A DNA stretch of 64,000 bases from [Leptolyngbya] sp. JSC-1 (GTDB lineage: Bacteria > Cyanobacteriota > Cyanobacteriia > Elainellales > Elainellaceae): contig KL662192.1 of assembly GCA_000733415.1 (NCBI GenBank), forward strand, positions 817,569 to 881,568. Reading direction: 5' to 3'. This document shows, piece after piece, positions 52,990 to 61,838 of this stretch. A program made the position numbers and the translations under genes. How positions within the stretch are numbered: the stretch's first letter is position 1; every line of letters begins with the position of its first letter. Under the pieces are notes generated by a model. It was not told the origin of the DNA. It did not search any database and saw only the letters and a program-made list of their open reading frames with translations.

Positions 52990-52999
52990 ATGGTGAATT

Positions 53000-54115
53000 A
53001 TGGATTCCTGGGATACCGCTGAGCATATTCTTTGCATTCGTTTGGATACGATCGGTGATGTGATCATGACCGCGCCCGCTCTGACGGCTCTCAAGGCGGC
53101 CCAGCCTCGGCGACGCTTGACGCTAATGACCTCAGAGGCAGGAGCGACGGCTGTACCGTTAATCCCCGCAGTGGATGAGGTAATAGTCTATGATGCTCCC
53201 TGGTTAAAAGCAACCGAACCACGAGTAGATAGTTGCCCCGAATATGCCATGATTGAACAACTGCGGCAGGCTAAGTTTGATGCAGCCGTGATTTTTACTG
53301 TCTATAGTCAAAATCCGTTACCGGCAGCGTTTCTGTGTTATTTGGCTGATATTCCGTTGCGGTTAGCCCATTGCCGCGAAAATCCGTACCAGCTGCTCAG
53401 TGATTGGATTAAGGATTTGGAGCCAGAACAGTTGCGTCACGAAGTTCGCCGCCAGTTAGATTTAGTTGCTCAGATTGGTGCTCAAACGCCGGCTGATCCC
53501 AGCTTTGGCGGACAGCTTTTATCAGTTTCGGCTGAAGCGCTGCAACAGATGCAGGTGCGATTGCTGGAATTGGGCATTGATCTGAATCAGCCTTGGGTCG
53601 TGATCCATCCAGGCGCTACGGCTGCGTCGCGTCGTTACCCGCCAGAAAGTTTTGCCCAAGTGGCTCACCAGCTCGTCAACCAAGGTATTCCAGTTGTGTT
53701 TACCGGCACAAGTCCCGAAGCCGAACTAGTTGAGTCAATTCAGCAACAGATGCAGGCTCCGGCTCATTCGCTGGTGGGGTGCTTGGATTTGAGCCAACTA
53801 GCCGCTCTGCTGAAATTAACGCCGCTGCTGATTTCCAACAACACAGCGCCAGTGCATCTGGCTTCGGCACTGGGCACACCGGTGGTTGACCTTTATGCCC
53901 TCACTAATCTCCAGCATACACCCTGGGGAGTGGCCAACCGAGTGTTGTTCCATGATGTTCCCTGTCGCCTTTGCTATAAAAGCATCTGTCCAGAGGGTCA
54001 TCATCACTGCTTGCGCTTAGTCGCTCCTGAAACCGTAGTCCAAGCTGCACTAGAACTATTAGCGCAACCGTTAGCAACCAACCCGACTCTATTCCCACTC
54101 TGTCTAACTCCCTAA
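53000..54115 (+). CDS. GT9-family heptosyltransferase
   Basis: This is a 371-residue GT-B enzyme. It has HILCIRLDTIGDVIMTAPAL at the start, FDAAVIFTVYSQNPLPAAFL, VIHPGATAASRRYPPESFAQ, VFTGTSPEAELVESI and ISNNTAPVHLASAL. C-terminal CRLCYKSICPEGHHHCL is Cys-rich, possibly metal-binding, as in several bacterial GT9 proteins. It should add heptose to a growing glycan. It starts 10 bp after the hldE stop with a GGTGA leader and is the first transferase after the ADP-heptose genes. Confidence 0.9.
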   Translation: MDSWDTAEHILCIRLDTIGDVIMTAPALTALKAAQPRRRLTLMTSEAGATAVPLIPAVDEVIVYDAPWLKATEPRVDSCPEYAMIEQLRQAKFDAAVIFTVYSQNPLPAAFLCYLADIPLRLAHCRENPYQLLSDWIKDLEPEQLRHEVRRQLDLVAQIGAQTPADPSFGGQLLSVSAEALQQMQVRLLELGIDLNQPWVVIHPGATAASRRYPPESFAQVAHQLVNQGIPVVFTGTSPEAELVESIQQQMQAPAHSLVGCLDLSQLAALLKLTPLLISNNTAPVHLASALGTPVVDLYALTNLQHTPWGVANRVLFHDVPCRLCYKSICPEGHHHCLRLVAPETVVQAALELLAQPLATNPTLFPLCLTP

Positions 54116-54170
54116 TTTACCTGCCAGCCAAAATCCCCTCTACCCATCTACTCATCTACCCATCCACACC

Positions 54171-54998
54171 ATGCCCGCTACCATTGATATCCTCATCCCT
54201 ACCTACTGTCGGCCTGCGGCGTTAGCTGTGACATTAACGAGCCTTTGTAGCCAAACGTACCGTGACTTTCGCGTGATTATTTCCGACCAATCCGATCAGC
54301 CCGATCCAGCCTTAGCGTCGTTAGAGGCGGGGGAAGTCGCAGCGGCTATGCGAGTGCTGCGAGCGCATGGCAATTCGGTTGTAACGCACAAACACTTACC
54401 GCGACGAGGTATTGGAGAACAGCGCCAATTTTTGCTGGAGCAGGCGACAGCCCCCTATGTGCTGTGTCTCGATGATGATGTAATTTTGGAACCGTGGGTG
54501 ATAGAAAAGTTGCTGCAAGCAATCGAAACAGAACGCTGCGGCTTTGTTGGCTCAGCTCTGATTGGTCTAAGTTTTTGGCAAGATGTGCGGCCCCAGCAGC
54601 AGCAGATTGAGTTTTGGCAGGGGCCAGTGCAGCCCGAAACTATTCAGCCAGGAACACCCCAATGGCAGCGCTATCAACTGCACAATGCGGCGAATTTGTA
54701 TCACGTTCAGCAGCAGTTGGGTCTGACGCCCACAACGGCTCGTAAATATCGAGTAGCCTGGGTGGCAGGCTGCGTTTTGTACGATACCGCTAAACTGCGT
54801 AGCATTGGTGGATTTGAATTTTGGCGTGAATTGCCAACGAATCATTGCGGTGAAGATGTGTTAGCCCAACTGCGAGTCATGGCAAAATATGGCGGCTGTG
54901 GGTTGATTCCATCGGGAGTTTATCATCAGGAACTACCCACCACTATTCCGGATCGCAGTGTTGACGCGCCTCAGTTGCTAGGTATTGGGATTACTTAA
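54171..54998 (+). CDS. GT2-family glycosyltransferase
   Basis: This is a 275-residue GT-A enzyme. It opens IDILIPTYCRPAALAVTLTSL, followed by YVLCLDDDVILEPW with the metal-binding DxD. A GGFEFW region and HCGEDVLAQLRVMAKYGG match the C-terminal ED motif of inverting GT2 enzymes. It has no membrane helices, so it is a soluble cytosolic transferase. It lies 55 bp after the GT9 gene. The gap holds a pyrimidine tract (CTACCCATCTACTC). The sugar donor is unknown. Confidence 0.9.
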   Translation: MPATIDILIPTYCRPAALAVTLTSLCSQTYRDFRVIISDQSDQPDPALASLEAGEVAAAMRVLRAHGNSVVTHKHLPRRGIGEQRQFLLEQATAPYVLCLDDDVILEPWVIEKLLQAIETERCGFVGSALIGLSFWQDVRPQQQQIEFWQGPVQPETIQPGTPQWQRYQLHNAANLYHVQQQLGLTPTTARKYRVAWVAGCVLYDTAKLRSIGGFEFWRELPTNHCGEDVLAQLRVMAKYGGCGLIPSGVYHQELPTTIPDRSVDAPQLLGIGIT

Positions 54999-55004
54999 AA
55001 CAGG

Positions 55005-55044
55005 TATGCAGACTTGAGATATGCAGATTTGAGATATGCAGATT
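55005..55044 (+). repeat. 15-bp repeat carrying three consecutive start codons
   Basis: TATGCAGA(C/T)TTGAGA occurs at 55005 and 55020, with a 10-bp partial copy at 55035. Each copy contains an ATG. The first two read ATG-CAG-ACT/ATT-TGA, and only the third continues into the GT9-GT9 gene (ATG 55036). The gene is thus preceded by two three-codon minimal frames in the same register. Confidence 0.9.
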
Positions 55045-57252
55045 CGCCAAATTTTATTTATCGAATTATTAGGCGGTATTGGCGATTTGGTGATTGCCTT
55101 GCCTGCAATTCATGCTTTGGCCCGCACCCATCCAGCAGCCAGACTGACAGTGCTAACCTTTGCGCCTGCCGCAGAGCTACTGCAAACCGACCCGTTGGTT
55201 CAGCAGATCGTGATTGCTCCCAACGGACAGGCGAAGCAAGCCGTCGCGCAAATTCTCCAATCTGATCAATTTGATTTAGTTGTTTCCGATACTAACTACG
55301 ACCAGATTGCCGATCTGATTACCAACCATCAACGGCAGACCGCCCACTCTCCAGTCACTATTACCAATCTATGGCGTTCGCCTCCTGACGATCAACGAGT
55401 GGGCGATCGATTCCTGCGTATTCTCTGCTCTGAAGGGGTAATTACTCAAGACTATGCTGATGCCCAAGCCCAGCTACATCTGACAGCTAGCGAATATCGA
55501 GAGGCGCAACAGGCCCTTGGTGCTGCCTCTCGGCCTCTAGTCGTCTTCTGTCCTGATGCAGGCATGGCGATTAAACGCTGGCCACTTGCTAACTTTGTGG
55601 CGCTAGGCAATGCTCTGCTGCAGCAGTATGGAGCTACGATTTTGATTCTTGTTGGCTCGGAGCCGGAGGCCGCAGAGGGATTAGCAACAGAGCTTCGAGC
55701 TAACAACATCTTGGAGAAATCAGGGGAAGCGGTGCGAGTATGGCCACGCAGTTCTCTGCGGCAGGTGGCAGCCGTGATTGCCCAAGCTGATTTAATTATT
55801 GCAGCTGATACTGGATTGGCTCAAATTGCCGCTGCCCTCAACGTACCAACAATCACTTTGTTTGGCCCTTCCTGGCATGCACGTTATGGCCAACTACCGC
55901 CGCACATCAATTTGCAGGGATTTTCGGCCTGTCCTGAGCGCAAAATTTCCAACTTTACCGAACAGCGCTGTTGGTATAGCAGCCACTGTCCCTATGAATG
56001 GGAAACCTGTCTAGAAGACATTACGCCCGACCAGGTGATGAAGGCAGCTCGGCCTCTGCTTGAGCAGCAGCTGATTTCATCATCTTCATCATTAACTGAA
56101 TCATTAACTGAATCATTAACTGAACTAGATTTGTCCTTTCAGTTTGTCAATCATTCGGCTTGGCAAGCAGTTCGGAATCTATTGGTGATGCGCCTGGACA
56201 ACATCGGGGATGTGATCATGACCAGTCCTGCCCTGTATGCGCTGCGGCAAGCTTTACCGACGGCGAAGCTTACCCTGATGGCGAGTCCGGGAGGTGCTTT
56301 GACAGCTCCACTCCTGCCCTGGGTGGATGCGGTTCTGCCGTGGCGAGTGTTGTGGCAGGATCTAGGCCGACTTGCATTTGATCCAGAGCGCGAGTGGGAA
56401 TTGATTCATACCCTGCGGCGTCATCAGTTTGATGCGGTGATTATCTTCACTAGCTTTAGTCAAAGTCCCCATCCAGCTGCGTTAGTGGCAGCCTTGGCAG
56501 GAATCCCACTGCGCTTAGGCGAATCGAAAGAACAGGATAGCTGGTTGACCCACGCGGTGTCTGTCGCGCCGGATGCGATTCACCAGGTAGACCGTAATTT
56601 ACGCTTGATTGCCTCAGTTGGGTTTGAGATTCCTGATCGGCGGCTCAAACTGTCGATTCCGCATCAGGCGACTCAAACCGCTCAACAGTTACTCCAATCG
56701 TTGGCTGACATATTGCCCACTCCTCCCGGCAACCAATTTCCACCCTACTTGTTGCTGAACCCCTGGACAAGCTGCCAATCTCGCAACTATGAGACTGAGC
56801 GATTTGCGCTAGCGGCCCGTGAACTGAGTCGGAAAACCGGATGGCCTGTGGTTGTGACTGGCGTGGAAAAAGACCGTCCGCAGGTGCCATCGCTGTTGAC
56901 CCAACTAGGTAGTAGTGGGCTGGATCTGGTCGGTGCTACTAGCTTAGCCGAACTGGCGGCTTTGATTGCCCAGGCCCGGTTAGTATTAACCAACAACACC
57001 TCTACTATGCACATTGCTGATGCCACGAACACACCTAGCGTAACTCTATTCGCTGGCACTGAATTGGAATCGCAGTGGAAACCTCGCTATAGCCTTAATC
57101 GTGTATTACGATGTTCAACAGTTTGTAGTCCCTGCTACCAGTTTCAATGTCCTTATCAATTGCAATGTTTAGACATCCCCCCTGAGACAGTAATTACTGC
57201 CGGATTGGAACTTTTGCAACCTGTTGATCTCGAATACATGTCGTTGTCATGA
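55036..57252 (+). CDS. Tandem GT9-GT9 heptosyltransferase fusion
   Basis: This 738-residue protein contains two complete GT9 units. Unit one (about 1-345) starts ILFIELLGGIGDLVIALPAI and has VVFCPDAGMAIKRWPLANFV and IAADTGLAQIAAAL. Unit two (about 375-735) starts LLVMRLDNIGDVIMTSPALY and has LLNPWTSCQSRNYETERFAL and VLTNNTSTMHIADA. Each unit ends with a Cys-rich tail (CWYSSHCPYEWETC; CSPCYQFQCPYQLQC). The linker (about 351-363) is three 12-bp repeats encoding Leu-Thr-Glu-Ser. It may add two successive heptoses. The start sits in the 15-bp repeat. Confidence 0.9.
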   Translation: MQIRQILFIELLGGIGDLVIALPAIHALARTHPAARLTVLTFAPAAELLQTDPLVQQIVIAPNGQAKQAVAQILQSDQFDLVVSDTNYDQIADLITNHQRQTAHSPVTITNLWRSPPDDQRVGDRFLRILCSEGVITQDYADAQAQLHLTASEYREAQQALGAASRPLVVFCPDAGMAIKRWPLANFVALGNALLQQYGATILILVGSEPEAAEGLATELRANNILEKSGEAVRVWPRSSLRQVAAVIAQADLIIAADTGLAQIAAALNVPTITLFGPSWHARYGQLPPHINLQGFSACPERKISNFTEQRCWYSSHCPYEWETCLEDITPDQVMKAARPLLEQQLISSSSSLTESLTESLTELDLSFQFVNHSAWQAVRNLLVMRLDNIGDVIMTSPALYALRQALPTAKLTLMASPGGALTAPLLPWVDAVLPWRVLWQDLGRLAFDPEREWELIHTLRRHQFDAVIIFTSFSQSPHPAALVAALAGIPLRLGESKEQDSWLTHAVSVAPDAIHQVDRNLRLIASVGFEIPDRRLKLSIPHQATQTAQQLLQSLADILPTPPGNQFPPYLLLNPWTSCQSRNYETERFALAARELSRKTGWPVVVTGVEKDRPQVPSLLTQLGSSGLDLVGATSLAELAALIAQARLVLTNNTSTMHIADATNTPSVTLFAGTELESQWKPRYSLNRVLRCSTVCSPCYQFQCPYQLQCLDIPPETVITAGLELLQPVDLEYMSLS

Positions 57253-57377
57253 CGGATCATTTCTCCGGCATTAGTTGATTTCTGAGTTAAGGCAGATCAT
57301 TGTCTCGTTCTTGGGGGTGAGGATTAAAGGTTGGTTGCTTCCCTATAGTTGAAGTGCAAGTATGGAGGACAATAATT

Positions 57378-57866
57378 ATGTCGAACGTCCAAGATGCCAT
57401 TGTAAATGCCAAAGATAAACTGCCTAATGTAACCCCAACTCCTCCTGGATTTCATCCTGAGGCCAGCGTGCATGAGCTGAAGTCGCGGTTGCTCTGGGGC
57501 GAGCCGGGACTGTCGATTATCGATGTCCGCGACCACAATGTTTACAACCAGTGCCGGATTCGCGGTGCAATGAACATGCCGATGGATCGGCTACCTGGCG
57601 GTGCGGAATTCAGTCTGCAAAAAGATCGGGACATCTATGTGTATGGTGCTAACTCCGGAGATACCTCGCAGGCAGTTCAGATGCTGAGGGAAGCGGGTTT
57701 CCGTCGAGTCGCTGAACTGAAGGGTGGCCTGGATGCTTGGCGCGAGATCGATGGTCCGCTAGAAGGTGTGGATTCTATGGATGATCCTGGCCCCGATGCC
57801 TATAATGTCTTTGCTCGCTTGCAGGCATTCAACGAAGAGAAAGCCAAAGAAAAGCGGATGAAATAA
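57378..57866 (+). CDS. Rhodanese-like protein lacking the catalytic cysteine
   Basis: This is a 162-residue single-domain rhodanese homologue. It has LSIIDVRDHNVYNQCRIRGAMNM, DIYVYGANSGDTSQAVQML and ELKGGLDAWREIDGP, the normal rhodanese order. The active-site loop normally starts with Cys after the YVY strand; here it is GANSGDTS, so sulfur transfer is unlikely. It could be a binding or regulatory domain. ATG 57378 has GGAGG 9 nt upstream, so it is well translated. It lies between two glycosyltransferase genes but is probably unrelated in chemistry. Confidence 0.87.
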   Translation: MSNVQDAIVNAKDKLPNVTPTPPGFHPEASVHELKSRLLWGEPGLSIIDVRDHNVYNQCRIRGAMNMPMDRLPGGAEFSLQKDRDIYVYGANSGDTSQAVQMLREAGFRRVAELKGGLDAWREIDGPLEGVDSMDDPGPDAYNVFARLQAFNEEKAKEKRMK

Positions 57867-57939
57867 GTCATCTATCCAGGTAGCGCACTGAGGATCGAGC
57901 ATCGGTGCGCTATTTCTTAAACTATTCATTTCTTTTGTC

Positions 57940-59154
57940 ATGGTTCGTGTTGCCTTTGTTGCTGGCACCTATCAACCGCAGCACTGTGGTGTCGCTCATT
58001 ACACTGCTCATTTACGTCAGGCATTGTCTGCAAGAGGCATAGAATCGCTGATTCTGACAACCCATAAGGCTGCGAATCAACTAAACGATCCGACAGTACA
58101 GGGTGCAGTGAATTGCTGGCATCTGTCTGAGCTGCTGGCACTGGTGCAGGCGATTATTGAGTCAAAGGTTGACTGTTTGCATATTCAACATGCGGCTGGC
58201 ACCTACGGCTTTGATCGAGCCATTTTTTTGCTGCCGTTGCTGCTGCGGCTGCGGGGCTGGCGGCTGCCGATTGTGACCACTGTGCATGAATACGGCTGGT
58301 GGGAGTGGTGTCCAGCCTATTTACCGTCCCAATGGCTGGAGTGGCTCAAAACCTGGGGGCAACGGCGCGGCTGGTGGGACCGGGAAGATGGTTTTCTGCT
58401 CACCTACAGCGATGCAATTATTACGACAAATCAGCAAGCCGAGCAGATCATCTATCAACGCTTGCCTCACCTCAAGTCTGTCACTCACCGAATTCCAATT
58501 GCTGCGAATGTGGAGACCGCACCGCTGGATCGTAGCACAGCACGTCAGATGGTGCAGCAAGCCTATGGCTGGTCTGGTGAAGTAGCAATTATTGCCTTTT
58601 TCAGCTTTTTGCATCCGGTCAAGGGTTTGGAAACTTTATTACCTGCCTTTCAGCAAGTTGTGGCTGCCTATCCTCAAGCCCGACTGTTGCTGATCGGAGG
58701 CGTTGAAAGCTTGGCATTACCAAGAGCGCAGGCCAGTTGCTATTGGGAGCAGCTAAAGGCACTGGTGGTAGAACTGGGCCTCACTGAAGTTGTGCAAATG
58801 ACAGGATATTCAGATCAGGTTTCTACCTATCTCAGGGCTGCCGATCTGGGCGTTTTACCATTTCATGCGGGCATTACCCTCAAAAGTGGTTCTCTTTTAG
58901 CGATGATGGCCCATCGTTTGCCAATTGTAGCTACCCGTTCCAATCCACCTGACCCAGATCTGACCGACGAGTCGCTGCTGAAGCTGGTTAGTCCCCGTGA
59001 TGCCTCAGCGTTGGCAACGGCTTTGCTGGAACTTCTGACCGATCCAGCCCAACAGCATCGGTTAAGTCAAGCTGCTTGGTGCTATAGCCAGCAGTTTAGC
59101 TGGACCTACATTGCTGACGCTCATCTGCGAGTTTACAATACTGTTATAAATTAA
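57940..59154 (+). CDS. GT4-family glycosyltransferase
   Basis: This is a 404-residue GT-B enzyme. It has VAGTYQPQHCGVAHYTAHL in the N-terminal domain, VTTVHEYGWWEWCPAY, and in the C-terminal domain ARLLLIGGVE, VVQMTGYSDQVSTYL and LGVLPFHAGITLKSGSLLAMMAH, the GT4 donor site. It is a retaining transferase. Its stop overlaps the next ATG (TAATG, 59152-59156), so the two GT4 genes are coupled. Start 57940 is the first ATG with family-like sequence directly after it. Substrates are not known. Confidence 0.9.
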   Translation: MVRVAFVAGTYQPQHCGVAHYTAHLRQALSARGIESLILTTHKAANQLNDPTVQGAVNCWHLSELLALVQAIIESKVDCLHIQHAAGTYGFDRAIFLLPLLLRLRGWRLPIVTTVHEYGWWEWCPAYLPSQWLEWLKTWGQRRGWWDREDGFLLTYSDAIITTNQQAEQIIYQRLPHLKSVTHRIPIAANVETAPLDRSTARQMVQQAYGWSGEVAIIAFFSFLHPVKGLETLLPAFQQVVAAYPQARLLLIGGVESLALPRAQASCYWEQLKALVVELGLTEVVQMTGYSDQVSTYLRAADLGVLPFHAGITLKSGSLLAMMAHRLPIVATRSNPPDPDLTDESLLKLVSPRDASALATALLELLTDPAQQHRLSQAAWCYSQQFSWTYIADAHLRVYNTVIN

Positions 59155-60296
59155 TGAACGACTCATTTGATCTAGCCGCCCGCAAATGGCGTTTATTGGT
59201 TTATACTGATTCGTTGGGAATTGGCGGTGCTGAAATTAGTCTGGGACATTTGGTAAGCAATTTGTCCTCAGATATTCAGGTAGCTGTTGCCGGAGTCGAT
59301 CAATCCGTTGTCCAGGCAGTTGCGGCTCGTCGTTCTTCTACTGCTCAGCCGACTCAGCATATTTTGCCGCAACAGGGTGTAGGCGCATGGTTAGCTCATC
59401 GTCAGCTCTTTCAACACTGGCGTCCTGACATCATTCACTTTAACCTCTGTACACCTTGGGCAGGGGCAATCGGTTTGAGTGCTGCCTTGACATTACCTGA
59501 TGTGCGAGTCGTCCGAGTAGATCAACTGCCGCTCCGCACGACCGATGCTCTTATGCTCTGGCGCACCCGTGCCCTTTGCCTGCGGGTCGATGCCCATGTC
59601 GCCGTCGGAGAAACCAGCGCTCGCCGGATGGAAGACTTCTATGCCTTAGGCCGCCAGTCGGTAATTTCAATTCCCAATGGCGTTCCCGATGTGAACTTGC
59701 CGATACCGTCAGGCAACCCGTCAGCGCAGAGGCTAATTGTTGGCAGCGTGGGCCGATTAGATGCGATGAAAGGGCACGATATTTTGCTGCGAGCTGTGGC
59801 TCAAGTTGAAGGGGTGCAGGCTGTGATTTTGGGGGAGGGAGAGCAACGATTTGCTCTGGAACAGTTGGCAAACGAGTTGGGCATTCGGGATCGAGTGGAG
59901 CTACCTGGCTGGGTTATGGACCCGCGCGCCTATTTGCCAAAATTTGATGCTGTTGCATTACCCTCGCGCTCGGAAGGGTTTCCCTTAGCAATGGTGGAGG
60001 CCATGCTAGCGGCCCGTCCGGTGATTGCAACCCGGGTAGGCAGTATGCCGGAAGCGGTGATCGATCAGCAAACTGGAATCTTGATCGAGAAAGATGATGT
60101 GGCTGGATTGGCTCAAGCCTTGACCTATCTCCGCGATCAGCCCGAACGCCGATACCAGCTCGGCCAACAGGCCCGCATACTCGCTAAAGCACACTTTACG
60201 GTGGAAGCAATGGTGGCCAGCTATGAAAAACTCTGGAATAAACTGCTGACAACACCACGCCAACCGCGTTTACAAGTGCCGCGCCCCAAGGATTAG
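59154..60296 (+). CDS. GT4-family glycosyltransferase
   Basis: This is a 380-residue GT-B enzyme. It has LVYTDSLGIGGAEISLGHLV at the N-terminus, ISIPNGVPDVNLP, VGSVGRLDAMKGHDILLRAV, and the donor-binding VALPSRSEGFPLAMVEAML with the ExxxxxxE motif. It is the last gene of the plus-strand island, translationally coupled to the previous GT4. It runs toward a convergent regulator gene 51 bp away. The end is not followed by an obvious terminator. It probably adds the last or an early residue of the glycan, order unknown. Confidence 0.91.
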   Translation: MNDSFDLAARKWRLLVYTDSLGIGGAEISLGHLVSNLSSDIQVAVAGVDQSVVQAVAARRSSTAQPTQHILPQQGVGAWLAHRQLFQHWRPDIIHFNLCTPWAGAIGLSAALTLPDVRVVRVDQLPLRTTDALMLWRTRALCLRVDAHVAVGETSARRMEDFYALGRQSVISIPNGVPDVNLPIPSGNPSAQRLIVGSVGRLDAMKGHDILLRAVAQVEGVQAVILGEGEQRFALEQLANELGIRDRVELPGWVMDPRAYLPKFDAVALPSRSEGFPLAMVEAMLAARPVIATRVGSMPEAVIDQQTGILIEKDDVAGLAQALTYLRDQPERRYQLGQQARILAKAHFTVEAMVASYEKLWNKLLTTPRQPRLQVPRPKD

Positions 60297-60347
60297 GGGA
60301 TGAATTGGGTTTGGCAATCGAGTGTTTGGCAATCGAGCCAATTGCAG

Positions 60348-61673
60348 CTATTTATTTACAGATAGCTTGGTTCTGCTATGCGCCGGTCTGGCTGGCGTTT
60401 GCGGTTCGCTCAACAGGGCAGATTGTGATGCCGACTGTGATGCAGATTGTGATGCAGATTGTGGTGCAGATTGTGGTGCCGACTGTGGTACAGACTGTAA
60501 CTGCAACGAACGCAGCAATAACGACAGCCGCATCTGCACCGCATCGTCAAATTTGCGCGGCTCCAAACCCGTCAGCGAAGCGATTTTATCTAGCCGGTAG
60601 CTGAGAGTATTGCGGTGAATCGAAAGCCGTTTAGCCGTAGACGACGGGCAACAGTTTTCTGCGAAGAAAGTGTCGAGGGTCGCCAACAGCTCGGTTTCTT
60701 CATCGAGAGGACTGAGCAAATATTTGGCCAGGTCAATTTTCGTTTCCTCGTCGGCAATACCAATAAAAGCCGCGATGCCCAACTCGCCCAGACAATGCAC
60801 CCGATTGCATCCCTGGAATCGTCTGCCTAGAGACAGCGCCACGCGAGCATCCTCATAGGAACGAGCTAAACCTTGAAAACCAGGATGATAACGACCGATG
60901 CCAATATTAATGGCAGTGCTCGTATCGCTGCGTAGGCGAGTCAATAACGCATCTGCGGCCCGCTTCAGAGCGCTCAAATTGGCCCAGGAGGCTCCCAACT
61001 CATCCGAAGCGTCTGTATGCGTTGCCCAGGGATCGAGATTTTTGGTATTGCTTGCCTTCAAAACGCAAACTTTACCGTTGCCCAGATCGGCGCAGATAGT
61101 GTCGTTTGGCAAATGAAAAAAGCTGACAATACTATTGATAACCGTCTGTACCCGCTGTTTACTCGCGCTTGCATGGGATTGTTCTGTCTTGCTGTTGAAG
61201 ATATAGTCGGTTGCGTCAATTAAAATCACGGCCCTAGGCTGGTTTAAGTCGATGCCTAGGTGCTTAGCTTGGTTCAACACTACACTACTGACATGACCCC
61301 GCAGCAGACTATAGATCAGCTGGTTTTTCAATTCATACTGGTTGGCTGACGAATGAGGAACTCGCTGGTTGGCAAACGTTTCTAGTAAAGCATCCACTAA
61401 TTGCAGCGAAACGGCTTCTCGCTCAAACGATTGGATCAAATTGGCGTCATTAACAGACGAGCGACACTCCAACAAAAGTTGCAAAAGCTTGAGAACAGCA
61501 GATTGATCTGAATCCCAATTCAAACCTTCACCAGCCAGGTGAGAGGCACAGTCGGGCAGACCGCGCTCATCTGTTCTCGCTTCAGTCGCACAGGCAGACA
61601 AACGAAAAGATACAGCCGTTCCCACTGCATCGCCGTTTCCTACTTCTGCTGGATGGGCAAACTGGTCGAACAT
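60348..61673 (-). CDS. CdaR/PucR-family transcription regulator
   Basis: This is a 441-residue regulator. The central region has INIGIGRYHPGFQGLARSYEDARVAL, the CdaR GGDEF-like block. The C-terminal helix-turn-helix is NCCPSSTAKRLSIHRNTLSYRLDKI and LTGLEPRKFDDAVQMRLSL, the PucR_HTH signature. No N-terminal sensor is clear; a sugar-diacid or purine ligand cannot be assumed. The last 50 residues (about 392-420) are Pro/Ala/Ser-Gln-Ser repeats from a 12-bp DNA repeat. It is convergent with the GT4 gene and may or may not control the island. Confidence 0.88.
   Translation of the reverse strand: MFDQFAHPAEVGNGDAVGTAVSFRLSACATEARTDERGLPDCASHLAGEGLNWDSDQSAVLKLLQLLLECRSSVNDANLIQSFEREAVSLQLVDALLETFANQRVPHSSANQYELKNQLIYSLLRGHVSSVVLNQAKHLGIDLNQPRAVILIDATDYIFNSKTEQSHASASKQRVQTVINSIVSFFHLPNDTICADLGNGKVCVLKASNTKNLDPWATHTDASDELGASWANLSALKRAADALLTRLRSDTSTAINIGIGRYHPGFQGLARSYEDARVALSLGRRFQGCNRVHCLGELGIAAFIGIADEETKIDLAKYLLSPLDEETELLATLDTFFAENCCPSSTAKRLSIHRNTLSYRLDKIASLTGLEPRKFDDAVQMRLSLLLRSLQLQSVPQSAPQSAPQSASQSASQSASQSALLSEPQTPARPAHSRTKLSVNK
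60419..60492 (-). repeat. 12-bp tandem repeat encoding a Gln-Ser-Ala tail
   Basis: About six units of the form CAGATTGTG(A/G)TG or CCGACTGTG(A/G)TG run through this span. On the coding strand they give repeated (Ser/Pro)-Gln-Ser-Ala residues at the end of the CdaR-type protein. The unit is a multiple of three, so length change is tolerated. The conserved HTH lies before the repeat. Confidence 0.85.
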
Positions 61674-61838
61674 AGAGGAGTATTTATTTGAATGAGATGA
61701 TGAACAACCCTATCAACTCTGAGAACGCCTGTGATCATTCCCAAGAGGAATCGTCTGTGAAATCAACATGTGATTGATAACACTTAACTGATTTAGGATT
61801 GCCCAAGCATCTGCAAGATATAGTTCAAGAAAATAGGT

